DNA of 64,000 nucleotides from JASHPR01 sp963729365 (GTDB lineage Bacteria; Actinomycetota; Actinomycetes; Streptosporangiales; Streptosporangiaceae): contig CAVSNQ010000002.1 of assembly GCA_963729365.1 (NCBI GenBank), positions 62,001 through 126,000 on the forward strand. Reading direction: 5' to 3'. The position numbers and the translations under genes were made by a program. How positions within the stretch are numbered: position 1 is the first letter of the stretch; the number at the start of each line of letters is the position of its first letter. The notes below the pieces were generated by a model. The model had not been told where the DNA came from, did no database searches, and was given only the letters and a program-made list of their open reading frames with translations. Shown in pieces: positions 25,699-34,165 of this stretch.

Positions 25699-26640
25699 AT
25701 GCAGGCGATCATGGTGAGCCAGTTCGGCGGCCCCGATGTGCTGCAGGTCGGCGAGGCGGAGCTGCCGCAGCCGCGTTCCGGCGAGGTGCTCGTCCGGGTG
25801 CTCGCCGCCGGGGTCGGCCCCTGGGACGCCTCGCTGCGCCGCGGCGGCTGGACCGGCTCCCTGCCCTACGTGCCGGGCGGCGAGTTTGCCGGGGTGGTCG
25901 TGGGTGACACCGGCGCTGACGCCGCCTTCGACGACGGGGCGCCCGTGTACGGCTATCCGGGGCTGACCGGCTGCTATGCCCAGTACGTGAGGTGCCCGGT
26001 TGAGCAGCTGGCCCCCATCCCGGCCGGGCTGTCCGCCACCGATGCGGCCGCAGTGCCGATCGACGCGCTGACGGCGGAGCAGGGCCTGACCGACGTGCTG
26101 AAACTGGGCGCGGGAGACCGCGTCCTGATCACCGCCGGGGCGGGCGGCCTGGGTCACTTCGCGGTGCAGATCGCCCGCATCCTGGGTGCCTCCGTGGTGG
26201 CCACGTCCAGCCCGCAGCATCACGAGTTCCTGCACCAGCTCGGCGCCGCTACGGTCATCGACCACACCAAGCCCGATTGGCCTGAGCAGGTTCGTGACGT
26301 GACTGACGGAGGCGCCGAGCGGGTGCTGGCGTGCGCCGCGCCCACCCTGGAAGGCGCCGCCCGGGCGGCCCGCGACGGGGCGCTCGTCGCCACGCCGGTA
26401 CACGCCGACCTGCCCGACGCTCAGCGGATCCACTGGCAGCAATACAACGGGCAGCCCAGCGGGACCCGCCTGATCCGGATGGCTCCGTGGTTTGACGACG
26501 GATCGCTCTCGGTCACCGTGCAAGCGCGGTACTACTGGCACGACGCCGCGCAGGCGCACCAGGTGGTCGAGCTGGGGCACACCAAGGGCAAGCTCGTCCT
26601 GGTCGTCGACGAGGACCTCGCGGCCGCAATGGAAGTCTGA
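25699..26640 (+). CDS. NADP-dependent quinone oxidoreductase-like protein (MDR family)
   Basis: 313-residue medium-chain reductase of the zeta-crystallin/quinone oxidoreductase type. It has the N-terminal GroES-like domain (QFGGPDVLQVGEAELPQP, VLAAGVGPWDASLRRG) and the Rossmann segment VLITAGAGGLGHFAVQIARI with AxxGxG. Zinc-binding cysteines are absent, so it is a zinc-free NADPH reductase for quinones or enals. ATG 25699 follows GGAGCGGCG. The next gene starts ten bases after its stop, so the two are likely co-transcribed. Confidence 0.88.
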   Translation: MQAIMVSQFGGPDVLQVGEAELPQPRSGEVLVRVLAAGVGPWDASLRRGGWTGSLPYVPGGEFAGVVVGDTGADAAFDDGAPVYGYPGLTGCYAQYVRCPVEQLAPIPAGLSATDAAAVPIDALTAEQGLTDVLKLGAGDRVLITAGAGGLGHFAVQIARILGASVVATSSPQHHEFLHQLGAATVIDHTKPDWPEQVRDVTDGGAERVLACAAPTLEGAARAARDGALVATPVHADLPDAQRIHWQQYNGQPSGTRLIRMAPWFDDGSLSVTVQARYYWHDAAQAHQVVELGHTKGKLVLVVDEDLAAAMEV

Positions 26641-26650
26641 CCCGCTACCG

Positions 26651-27319
26651 ATGGACGACCGACCAGCAGCGTCTCGCCGCCCGCGCAGCTACGCGGCCGC
26701 CGCCGCCATCCTGGCTGACCGGGACCCGGTCATCGCCCGCCTGGTCGCCGAAGCCGGGCCGGCCAGAATCCGGCCGCCGGCCGAGAGCCACTTCGAGGCC
26801 CTGGTCCGCGCGATCGTCTACCAGCAGCTCGCCGGCCGGGCCGCCGCCGCCATCCACGGCCGCCTGATCGCCGCGCTCGGTGGCCAGGTCACCCCGCAAC
26901 GCCTGCTGGCGCTGCCCGCCGAGGCGCTGCGGGCGGCTGGCTTGTCCGGCGCCAAGGCAGCCTCGGTGACCGACCTGGCGGCCAAGGTCCTCGACGGCAC
27001 CGTCGTGCTCGATCCGGCCGGGCTGCGGGCCGAAAGCGACGCCGAGATCGTCACCCGGCTCTCGACCGTCCGAGGTATCGGGAAATGGACAGCGGAAATG
27101 TTCCTGATGTTCCAGCTGCGGCGCCTGGACGTGTGGCCGACCGGCGACCTGGGGATTCGCAAAGGGTTCGGGCTGGCCTGGGGAATCCCGACACCGACCG
27201 CGAAGCAACTCGAGCCCCTGGGCGACCCTTACCGGCCTTACCGTTCGGTGGTGGCCTGGTATTGCTGGCGGGCCGCCGAACTCTACGCCAGCGCCGCCGA
27301 CAGCGCCCTCACCCGCTAG
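26651..27319 (+). CDS. DNA-3-methyladenine glycosylase II (AlkA-type, HhH-GPD)
   Basis: 222-residue helix-hairpin-helix GPD base-excision glycosylase. FEALVRAIVYQQLAGRAA is the family entry helix, LSTVRGIGKWTAEMFLMF the hairpin, and PTGDLGIRKGF carries the catalytic Asp (D166). It lacks the N-terminal beta domain of E. coli AlkA and resembles the short actinomycete/Mag1-like form. It removes alkylated purines. ATG 26651 lies ten bases after the reductase stop, so both may be transcribed together. Confidence 0.9.
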   Translation: MDDRPAASRRPRSYAAAAAILADRDPVIARLVAEAGPARIRPPAESHFEALVRAIVYQQLAGRAAAAIHGRLIAALGGQVTPQRLLALPAEALRAAGLSGAKAASVTDLAAKVLDGTVVLDPAGLRAESDAEIVTRLSTVRGIGKWTAEMFLMFQLRRLDVWPTGDLGIRKGFGLAWGIPTPTAKQLEPLGDPYRPYRSVVAWYCWRAAELYASAADSALTR

Positions 27320-27352
27320 GGCCGCCCGCCTGGCTGATGCGTCCGCGCCGGG

Positions 27353-28171
27353 CTACCGGCCGCGGAAACGCGGCTCGCGCTTGTCCACGAAGGCCTGGGC
27401 GGCCTCGCGGTGGTCCTCGGTGAGCCCGGTGTGCACATGGTGCGTCACTTCGAGGTCCATGCAGTCACCCAGTTCGCCGGCCACCGCCCGGTTCAGGTTC
27501 TCCTTCATGTAGCGGTAAGCGATCGACGGCCCCTTGGCCAGCCGCCGGGCCCGCGCCATGACCTCCCGCTCGAAGTCGTCCGGCGGGAAGATGGCGTTGA
27601 CGATCCCGAGCCGCTCGGCGTCCTCGGCGCTCAGCCGCTCCGAGAAGTAGTAGAGCTCTTTGGCTTTGCCGCTGCCCACCAGCCGACTGAGAAACCAGGT
27701 CCCGCCGTAGTCTCCGGCGAACCCGACCCGGGCGAAGGCCGTGGCCAGCACCGCGCCCGGTACCGCATAACGCAGATCGCAGGCCAGCGCCAGCGACAGC
27801 CCGGCCCCGGCTGCGGGCCCCCCGATGGCGGCGATGGTCGGCTTGGGCATGCCCCAGAGGCGGCCGCTCGTGGCCCGCTGGCTCAGTCGCTGGCGATGGA
27901 TGACCGCGTCGATCGGCAGGCCGGCGCCGTCGGCCGGCCGGGCGGCCATGCCCTTGACGTCGCCGCCGGCGCAGAACGCGCCGCCCGCCCCGGTGAGCAC
28001 GACGCAGCCAACCGCTTCGTCGATCTCCACCTGGGCGAGGACCGTCCCCAGGGCGGACAGCATGGCCGGCGAGAAGGCGTTCCGCCGATCGGGACGGTTC
28101 ATGGTGATCACCGCGACGCCGTCGTCGATCTCGGCGCGCAGATCCTCGGTCCCGGTATCGAGCGCGGTCAT
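27353..28171 (-). CDS. enoyl-CoA hydratase/isomerase-family protein
   Basis: 272-residue crotonase-fold protein. The oxyanion-hole blocks are AFCAGGDVKGM and GGPAAGAGLSLALACDLRY. At the usual acid/base positions the sequence is FARVGFAGDYGGTWFL: the first catalytic Glu of hydratases is replaced by Gly-Phe context and an Asp is present instead, so an isomerase- or hydrolase-like reaction is possible. The start is ATG 28171 with GAGGATGG upstream, one base after the stop of the VOC gene; an ATG at 28186 is the alternative. It is the last gene of a three-gene leftward operon. Confidence 0.88.
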   Translation of the reverse strand: MTALDTGTEDLRAEIDDGVAVITMNRPDRRNAFSPAMLSALGTVLAQVEIDEAVGCVVLTGAGGAFCAGGDVKGMAARPADGAGLPIDAVIHRQRLSQRATSGRLWGMPKPTIAAIGGPAAGAGLSLALACDLRYAVPGAVLATAFARVGFAGDYGGTWFLSRLVGSGKAKELYYFSERLSAEDAERLGIVNAIFPPDDFEREVMARARRLAKGPSIAYRYMKENLNRAVAGELGDCMDLEVTHHVHTGLTEDHREAAQAFVDKREPRFRGR

Positions 28172-28172
28172 G

Positions 28173-28901
28173 TCATCCATCCTCACTGGCGAAGCGGACC
28201 CCGCCGATTAGCCGCGGCCCGCCGCCGGGCAGTCCGGCGATGGTCACCGCGGTGATTCCCTCGCCGTGACCGGCCCGGGCAGGCCCGAACCGCAGCCGCT
28301 GGCCCGCGTCAGGAAGCTCGACCACCGCGGTGCGCGTGCCGCCGGAGGCGGCCATCCCCAGCACCGCCGCCCAGCGCCGGGCCGCGGCCGACGGGTCCTT
28401 GACCTCGATCGTCAATCCGGTCAGGCCGCCGGGGTCATGCCCGGGCGCCCGTCCCGTCCAGGACGGGCCGGCCCATCTCCACGACTGCGCCGGCGCCGCC
28501 CAGTCGAGGGACACGATGGCGCCGGGGACGTCCCCGGGGTGCAGGTGGGTGGCGGCCATGTCGGGCAGGTCGGCCGTCCAGACCACCCGTACCCCCAGGC
28601 CAGCGAGCCTGCGGCGGGCCGCCGCCAGGTCCGGAACCTGGAATATCGCCATGTACCCGCCGTCACCGCCGCGCCGCTCGAGATACCGGCCGGCGGCGGT
28701 ATCCGGCTGCGCGGGCGCCACCACCTCAACGAACGTATCGCCAACCGCGAACACCGCGTTGGTCAGGCCGAACTGTCCCACTCCCGGATCGTGAAACGGC
28801 TCCGGCCAGCCGAAGGCCTGACGCAGCTCATCACCCACCCGGCCGCAGTCACGTGCCACCATGGCCACCTGGCGCAGGCGCGCTCCGGTCAGCTCGTTCA
28901 C
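28173..28901 (-). CDS. VOC-family (glyoxalase/dioxygenase fold) protein
   Basis: 242-residue protein with two vicinal-oxygen-chelate modules: ARLRQVAMVARDCGRVGDEL and DTFVEVVAPAQPDT in the first, LTGLTIEVKDPSAAARRWAA and LRFGPA in the second. The arrangement resembles glyoxalase-like isomerases or methylmalonyl-CoA epimerase relatives that use a divalent metal. It sits between the mycothiol-dependent isomerase gene (four bases upstream) and the crotonase gene, so the three probably process one acyl or ring-cleavage intermediate. Confidence 0.8.
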   Translation of the reverse strand: MNELTGARLRQVAMVARDCGRVGDELRQAFGWPEPFHDPGVGQFGLTNAVFAVGDTFVEVVAPAQPDTAAGRYLERRGGDGGYMAIFQVPDLAAARRRLAGLGVRVVWTADLPDMAATHLHPGDVPGAIVSLDWAAPAQSWRWAGPSWTGRAPGHDPGGLTGLTIEVKDPSAAARRWAAVLGMAASGGTRTAVVELPDAGQRLRFGPARAGHGEGITAVTIAGLPGGGPRLIGGVRFASEDG

Positions 28902-28904
28902 CGC

Positions 28905-29459
28905 TCAGGCCTGCTGGGCGCGGTCGAGCCGGTCCTGGCGCAGCGACTGCATCGGCTCATCGAGACTCATGGCGGCGAAGAAGGCCGGCCAGTCGGCCGG
29001 GCCGTAACCGGTTCCCAGATCACAATGATGCAACTCGACCTCGACCAGCCGCCGCGTCAGCAGCTGGGCGGCCGGGAACCGGGGCGGGTCCAGCATCTGC
29101 ACCGGGACCAGCCAGGCCGCATCGGGCAGCTGCCAGCTGATGACCCGAAAGGCCATCGCCGAAGCGGCCAGGTCGGCCGTGAGTTCCTTCGCGGGCACGC
29201 CTGCGCCACGCTCGATGTCGGCCGCCCGCGCCGCCCCGCTGAGGTAGGCCGGGCGGTCCTGCCCGGACCGGGCCCCGATCAGCACGTTACGCATCGCGTC
29301 AGCGTTGCGGGCCAGGTGCGCAAGCACGTGCGCCCGGGTCCAGCCCGGCAGCAGCGAGGGCGCCCGCAGGTCCGGCTCGGCGATCTCCCGTGCCGTAGCG
29401 AGCAGCCGCTGCGTCGCGTCATCGATCTGATCGCTCAGCTGGCGTTGCGCGGCGTCCAC
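28905..29459 (-). CDS. mycothiol-dependent maleylpyruvate isomerase-family protein
   Basis: 184-residue DinB-like protein of the MDMPI N-terminal family. LLPGWTRAHVLAHLARNADAM is the signature helix with a metal-binding His, and LVEVELHHCDLGTGY supplies the Glu and His of the zinc site. Typical MDMPI proteins are ~230 residues with a second SCP2-like domain; that domain is absent here. Mycothiol is the actinomycete thiol cofactor, which supports the taxonomic reading. It is the first gene of the operon MDMPI-VOC-crotonase. Confidence 0.85.
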   Translation of the reverse strand: MDAAQRQLSDQIDDATQRLLATAREIAEPDLRAPSLLPGWTRAHVLAHLARNADAMRNVLIGARSGQDRPAYLSGAARAADIERGAGVPAKELTADLAASAMAFRVISWQLPDAAWLVPVQMLDPPRFPAAQLLTRRLVEVELHHCDLGTGYGPADWPAFFAAMSLDEPMQSLRQDRLDRAQQA

Positions 29460-29539
29460 CTGATCACTGTAAGGCGGCGGCCGCCGGGTCGTAATCTGAA
29501 GCGTGGCGAGCCGGCGCTCGATGCGGAGGGCGACTACAG

Positions 29540-30274
29540 GTGCAGGACCGGCTTATCTACTCGGCAGAGGATGTCCTGAGCATGCTCGATGGCCTCCTGG
29601 CTGACGGGGGCGGCACCTGGTGGGACGGGTTCTACGCCGACCGGGCCAAGCCGATTCCGTTCTTCGCCGAGTGGCCCGACGAGAACCTGGCCGAGTGGTT
29701 TGCCCAGGGCCGGCTCGGGCCAGGACGGGTACTCGAACTGGGGTGCGGCAATGGCCGCAACGCCGTCTACCTGGCGAGCCAGGGGTGCCACGTCGACGCG
29801 GTCGACTTCTCCGCCGAGGCTATCGGCTGGGCCAGGGAGCGAGCGGCCGCCGCGGGCGTCCCGGTGAGCCTCCAGCGCTGCTCCATCTTCGACGCGCGCT
29901 TCCGCGATGAGTCCTACGACCTCGTCTACGACGCCGGGTGCTTTCACCACGTTGCTCCGCACCGCCGCAAGGATTACGTCGAGCTGGTCATGCGGGCGCT
30001 GAAACCGGGCGGCCGCTACGGTCTGGTGTGTTTTCGGCCGGAGGGCGGCAGCGGCCTGTCGGATCAGGAGGTCTACGAGAAACGAGGGCTCGCCGGCGGG
30101 CTGGGTTACTCGCAAGAACGCCTCCTGGCCGTGTGGGCCAACCGGCTGGAGATTCTGCAGCTACGGCAGATGAGCAAGGCACCCGAGCAGGCGGAACGGT
30201 TTGGCGAGGACTTCCTGTGGGTCCTGCTGGCCAGGAAGCCAGAACCAGCGCAGCAGGTCACCGAGCCGGCCTGA
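29540..30274 (+). CDS. class I SAM-dependent methyltransferase
   Basis: 244-residue methyltransferase. RVLELGCGNGRNAVYLASQG is motif I, VDAVDFSAEA motif II, and YDLVYDAGCFHHVAPHRRKD motif IV, followed by ALKPGGRYGLVCF. The N-terminal GTWWDGFYADRAKPIPFFAE recalls the thiopurine/TehB-like methyltransferases that detoxify small molecules. It starts with GTG 29540 and is divergent from the MDMPI operon across 80 bases. Confidence 0.85.
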   Translation: MQDRLIYSAEDVLSMLDGLLADGGGTWWDGFYADRAKPIPFFAEWPDENLAEWFAQGRLGPGRVLELGCGNGRNAVYLASQGCHVDAVDFSAEAIGWARERAAAAGVPVSLQRCSIFDARFRDESYDLVYDAGCFHHVAPHRRKDYVELVMRALKPGGRYGLVCFRPEGGSGLSDQEVYEKRGLAGGLGYSQERLLAVWANRLEILQLRQMSKAPEQAERFGEDFLWVLLARKPEPAQQVTEPA

Positions 30275-30283
30275 GCCCTGGCC

Positions 30284-30730
30284 TCACGGGGCCGGCGACT
30301 CCGCGGGCGGCCAGGTGCGGCTCGATTCGTCAACCGGGCTCATCAGGCCCACGTCATTGCCGTCGGGATCCGCCACGATCGCGTATCGGGCCCCCCAGAA
30401 GGCGTCGAACGGCGGCTGCCGCCCCAGGTAGCCGGCGGACGTCAGCTCCGCGTAACGCTCGTCGACCGCCGCCCGCGTCGGCAGCGAGAACCCGATCACC
30501 ACGCCGACGCTCGCCGGGTCGGCGCGCCAGCCCGCGTGCCAGACCCGGGCCGACTCCGCGGTGTCCAGCTCCAGGCTGAAGCCGCCCGGCATTCTCAGCT
30601 GCACGTGCGCGCCGGGCACGCTCTCGCCGCCGGGCATGACGACTCCCAGCCGGCGGTAGAAATCGAGGCTGGCCGGCATGTCACCGACGATGACATTCAG
30701 CATGTGCAGGTCGGGCGTGGCTTCGCTCAT
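30284..30730 (-). CDS. VOC-family protein
   Basis: 148-residue single-module glyoxalase-fold protein: LHMLNVIVGDMPASLDFYRR, PGGFSLELDTAESARVW and the C-terminal ARYAIVADPDGNDVGLMSP. The metal-site residues are the usual His, Glu and Glu of antibiotic-resistance or lyase VOC proteins. I start at ATG 30730; a 16-residue upstream extension is Arg-rich and not family-like. It is convergent with the methyltransferase gene, which ends nine bases away. Confidence 0.85.
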   Translation of the reverse strand: MSEATPDLHMLNVIVGDMPASLDFYRRLGVVMPGGESVPGAHVQLRMPGGFSLELDTAESARVWHAGWRADPASVGVVIGFSLPTRAAVDERYAELTSAGYLGRQPPFDAFWGARYAIVADPDGNDVGLMSPVDESSRTWPPAESPAP

Positions 30731-30796
30731 CGACGGCAGTCTGCCAGAGACGCGGCGGCTGCGCACTGGCGGCGTCACGGTCGAACCTGGCCCGCG

Positions 30797-31558
30797 TCAG
30801 GCCAGCGCTGGGCCGCTGGCCTGGTGGATGATCCAGATGTTGGGTTCCCAGTACTCGCCGGCGTCGCTTTCCCTGTCGATGTGCACCGGGGCCAGGCCAG
30901 CGGGGAAGACGTAGTCGCCGGTCTCGGGGAATGGCATGTTCGTCCAGGATTCCCACTGGCCGACGGTGCCGGTGATGTGCAGCGAGCGGGGAATGGCCGG
31001 CCCGATGCGGCCACCCAGGCGGGTGTGCACCCGGACCCACGGGTCGAACGGCGACCCGTCGGGACGGGTCCAGCGGGCGTACCGCTCGATGGGAATGGTG
31101 GGATAGCGGTCCTTGTGGCTCGGGCGCACGGGCGCGATCAGGTGGTTCAGCCCGGCGTCGCGCGCCAGGTCCGCCATGGCCGTCACCAGCACGGGGGACA
31201 GCCGCCTGCCCTGGTGACGCGGCGGGATCTTGGCGGCCAGCGCGCTGACCGCTGTGGGCCGCCCGGCCGCTGCTCGCAGTTCGACAGCGGCCGCGACGGT
31301 CGTGTCGATGCCGGGCCCGAGGCCCGCGTCGGTGCCGTCCCAGGCCACGGGGATGGTGTTGCCCTCGGCTAGGACCGTCTGGTCGCCGGGGTCATAGAGG
31401 ACGAACTGCCATTCGGGAAAGACGTCGTACAGCTGCGACCAGTAGCGGTTGAGCTCATCGCCGTGCAGGTTGTACTCGGGCCAGACCTCGTCGCTGAGAT
31501 CCTCGATGTCGTCCCAGAGTTCTGGCCGCTCGCTGTAGCGGACAACCTGCGGGTCCAC
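30797..31558 (-). CDS. GNAT-like acetyltransferase (large form)
   Basis: 253-residue protein with a GNAT core: PEWQFVLYDPGDQTVLAEGN, AAKIPPRHQGRRLSPVLVTA (acetyl-CoA loop Q/R-x-x-G-R) and LNHLIAPVRPSHKDRYPTIP. The C-terminal 100 residues (RWTRPDGSPFDPWVRVHTRL…) are characteristic of a conserved actinomycete GNAT-like family of unknown substrate. The start is GTG 31558, giving VDPQVVRYSERPELWDD. It is followed leftward by the VOC gene at 30730 and lies just downstream of a second VOC gene. Confidence 0.78.
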   Translation of the reverse strand: MDPQVVRYSERPELWDDIEDLSDEVWPEYNLHGDELNRYWSQLYDVFPEWQFVLYDPGDQTVLAEGNTIPVAWDGTDAGLGPGIDTTVAAAVELRAAAGRPTAVSALAAKIPPRHQGRRLSPVLVTAMADLARDAGLNHLIAPVRPSHKDRYPTIPIERYARWTRPDGSPFDPWVRVHTRLGGRIGPAIPRSLHITGTVGQWESWTNMPFPETGDYVFPAGLAPVHIDRESDAGEYWEPNIWIIHQASGPALA

Positions 31559-31599
31559 CCGGCCAGTATCCCGCACCCGGGCCGTCACGCCACGGCCGG

Positions 31600-31992
31600 T
31601 CAGGCCGGGCCAAGGAGATCCCATTTATTGCCGGCGACGTCAAGAAAAACGGCAACCCGCCCGTAGGGCTCCGAACGCGGCGGCCGAACGAACCGGACCC
31701 CGCCGGCGGACATCCGCAGGTACGCCTGGTCAAAGTCCTCGACGTGCAGGAAGAAACCCACCCGGCCGCCCGCCTGCTTTCCGGCCGCGGCCGCCTGGTC
31801 TTGCCCGTCAGCCCGGGCCAGCAACAGGCCGGTCCCGGCTCCAGGGGGCCGGACCACGACCCACCGCTTGGGACGTCCGTCGGTGGTCAGCGACGGGGAG
31901 TCCTCAGCAAGTTCGAACCCCAGGATGCCGACGAAGAAGTCGATCGCCGGGTCGTACTCCGTGACCACGACGGTGACGAGGCTGAGATGCAC
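31600..31992 (-). CDS. VOC-family protein
   Basis: 130-residue glyoxalase/bleomycin-resistance-fold protein: LVTVVVTEYDPAIDFFVGIL, RWVVVRPPGAGTGLLLARAD, then VAVFLDVAGNKWDLLGPA. It is a single module that should dimerise around a metal. It lies 41 bases before the GNAT-like gene on the same strand, so a small operon VOC-GNAT is likely. Confidence 0.85.
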   Translation of the reverse strand: MHLSLVTVVVTEYDPAIDFFVGILGFELAEDSPSLTTDGRPKRWVVVRPPGAGTGLLLARADGQDQAAAAGKQAGGRVGFFLHVEDFDQAYLRMSAGGVRFVRPPRSEPYGRVAVFLDVAGNKWDLLGPA

Positions 31993-32042
31993 CGGGCCAG
32001 CATAGGCAGGCCGGCGGCCGCCGGCTCACCGGTCAAGGGGCC

Positions 32043-32073
32043 CACGCGCCGGCGGGGCTCCCGCCGGCGCGTG
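32043..32073 (-). terminator. terminator hairpin of cspA
   Basis: A perfect 14-base stem (CACGCGCCGGCGGG pairing with CCCGCCGGCGCGTG) closes over a three-base loop, starting 10 bases beyond the cspA stop on the minus strand. It is one of the strongest hairpins in the window. No T-run follows, as is common in actinomycetes. Confidence 0.75.
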
Positions 32074-32083
32074 GTAGAGCTGA

Positions 32084-32287
32084 TTAGAGCGGGCGGACCT
32101 CTTCGGCCTGCGGGCCCTTGCTGCCCTGTCCTGCGGTGAACTCGACCCGCTGGCTCTCTTCGAGACTGCGGAAGCCGTCGGCCTGGATGGCGGAGTGGTG
32201 AACGAACACGTCAGCCGTGCCGTCGTCGGGGGCGATGAAACCATAGCCCTTGTCGGCGTTGAACCACTTCACGGTGCCTTGAGGCAT
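32084..32287 (-). CDS. cspA: cold-shock protein
   Basis: 67-residue cold-shock domain protein, full length. RNP1 is KGYGFI, RNP2 is VFVHHSAI, with WFNADKG at the start. It binds single-stranded RNA/DNA as an RNA chaperone. ATG 32287 follows AGGAG. A strong hairpin terminator follows the stop. It is divergent from a DEAD-box RNA helicase gene, and CspA proteins and DEAD-box helicases often cooperate in cold adaptation. The 5' region is long, which would allow a structured leader like that of other csp mRNAs. Confidence 0.96.
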   Translation of the reverse strand: MPQGTVKWFNADKGYGFIAPDDGTADVFVHHSAIQADGFRSLEESQRVEFTAGQGSKGPQAEEVRPL

Positions 32288-32698
32288 GTACTTCTCCTAC
32301 TGTGACGATCTTCGGGATCCACGGACTGTGGAACCCGGGTTGCCGCGACCGCGCACGTTCAAGAGGCTCATGCCTCCGGAAGTTTGGCTAGACACTACAG
32401 ATTGCCGACTTCGCGTTTTCCGTGACGCCCGCTGTCAGAATCCGCAGGCGCTATGACACGTACGCGAACTTAGACTAACAACCTCTGCCGACCCTACCAC
32501 GCCCGCCGCCCATTCGCGGCCGTGAGCCCGGGCTTAGCGTCCGCGGCGGAGCGGACGTGCGGTAGAGTCTCATGCGTAGCTAGTTAGGCGCGCCATCAGG
32601 GCACGCCGGTCGTACATTCTCTCAGCGAACGAGCTGGTTTCCACGGATGTGGCGGCCTTCGGAAATACGGCCACCCAAAGTCCGGGAGACATTCTCTT
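32288..32698. promoter_or_regulatory. divergent cspA / DEAD-box helicase intergenic region
   Basis: 411 bases without a supported gene. It should carry the promoters and leaders of cspA (leftward) and the helicase (rightward). Shine-Dalgarno elements are visible: AGGAG for cspA and GGAGA before ATG 32699. I cannot place the promoters or fold the leaders by eye. Confidence 0.45.
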
Positions 32699-34047
32699 AT
32701 GACAGTTTTGCCCATCGATAGTCCGAACGTTGCCCGGCGTCCCCGCCGGCGCCGCCCGGGCCAGCCGGAAGCTCGGCTGAACGTAACCTTTGCATCCCTC
32801 GGCGTCCCCGCGCGCATTGCGGCCGCGCTGGCCGAGGCGGACATCACCGTGCCCTACCCGATCCAGACCGCAACGCTGCCCGACGCGCTCGCGGGTCTCG
32901 ACATCCTCGGCCGCGCGCAGACCGGCTCGGGCAAGACGCTCGCGTTCTCGATTCCGCTCGTGGCCGGGCTGGCTGGGGGGCACACGAGCGCCGGCGGCCA
33001 CGGGGCTTGGTGCTGGTACCCACCCGTGAGCTGGCCAGCCAGGTCCATGCCGTCCTCCGGCCGCTCGCCGGGGCCGTTGGCCTGAGCGTCGCGACCATCT
33101 TCGGCGGCACCTCGCAGCGGCCTCAGGTCGCCGCCTTGCGCAACCGTGCCGACATCGTGGTCGCCTGCCCGGGACGCCTGGCCGACCTCATCGAGCAGGG
33201 CCACTGCCACCTGGGCGATGTCGAGATCAGTGTGGTCGACGAGGCGGACCACATGGCTGACCTGGGATTCCTGCCGGTCGTGCGACGGCTGCTGGACGAC
33301 ACCCCGCCGGAGGGCCAGCGGATGCTGTTCTCCGCGACGCTCGACCACGCGGTGGATGTCCTCGCGCGCAGGTTCCTGAACCGGCCCGTGGAGCACGCGG
33401 TGGACGCGGTGGCGGCCCCGGCCGCGATCATCCATCACCTGCTCACCGTGGCGCCCGGCGACCGCGTGAGCGTCGTCGCCGCCCTGGCTCGTGGCGACAA
33501 GAGGTCGCTGGTCTTCACCCGGACCAAGCACGGCGCGCAGCACCTCGCCCGTCAGCTGGGCGCGGCGGGCATACCCGCGGCCCAGCTCCATGGCAATCTG
33601 GCCCAAAGCGCCCGCGAGCGGAATCTGAGGTCATTCGCCTCAGGGGCCGTCCGGGTCATGGTCGCCACGGACATCGCGGCCCGCGGCATCCACGTCGAAG
33701 GCATTGACCTGGTCATTCACGCGGACCCGCCGACAGAGCACAAGGCGTACTTGCACCGGTCGGGCCGGACCGCCCGCGCGGGCGCGGGCGGCGTGGTCAT
33801 CACCCTGCAGACCCCGGCGCAGACCGGTGACGTTCGCGTGCTGATGCGCCGGGCGGGAGTGGTTCCGGCGGCCGCCGCCGTGGGGCCCGGCTCGGCGCTG
33901 CTCGCCTCGATCGCCGGGCCGCCGGCCCCGCGGACCGCGCCGCCAGCGATTCTGGCCGACCCGGACCGGGCCGCTACCGCCCGCCCGGCCCGAGGCCGGG
34001 GCGCGGTCGCCCTGTCCTCCGGCTACCGCCGCCGCGGACGGCGCTGA
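32699..34047 (+). pseudogene. DEAD-box RNA helicase, split by one frameshift
   Basis: Two overlapping frames together encode a complete DEAD-box helicase. Frame one (from ATG 32699) has the Q motif YPIQTATLPDAL and Walker A AQTGSGKT and is lost at about 32985. Frame two picks up at RGLVLVPTRELASQV (motif Ia), then CPGRL, VVDEADHM (motif II), FSATL (III), VFTRTKHG, VATDIAARGIH (V) and HRSGRTARAG (VI), ending at 34047. No motif is missing, so a single indel in a G-rich stretch (32970-33005) interrupts an otherwise intact ~449-codon gene. Either a sequencing error or a fresh mutation explains this; recoding is a remote alternative. The basic C-terminal tail (RGRGAVALSSGYRRRGRR) may bind RNA. Confidence 0.85.
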
Positions 34048-34070
34048 GCGCATCCTCCGGCATCCGATCA

Positions 34071-34113
34071 GCGGGGAGTTTTCTCGGTCGTAGTGACTGA
34101 AAAGGCTCCCCGC
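34071..34113 (+). terminator. hairpin after the helicase gene
   Basis: GCGGGGAG (34071-34078) pairs with CTCCCCGC (34106-34113), and a TTTTC/GAAAA pair extends the stem. It lies between the convergent helicase and PoxB-type genes and could terminate both. Confidence 0.6.
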
Positions 34114-34165
34114 TAATCCATTCCGGTACCAGTCATGCGCCCCACGTGCCGCCGCGATGCGCCGG

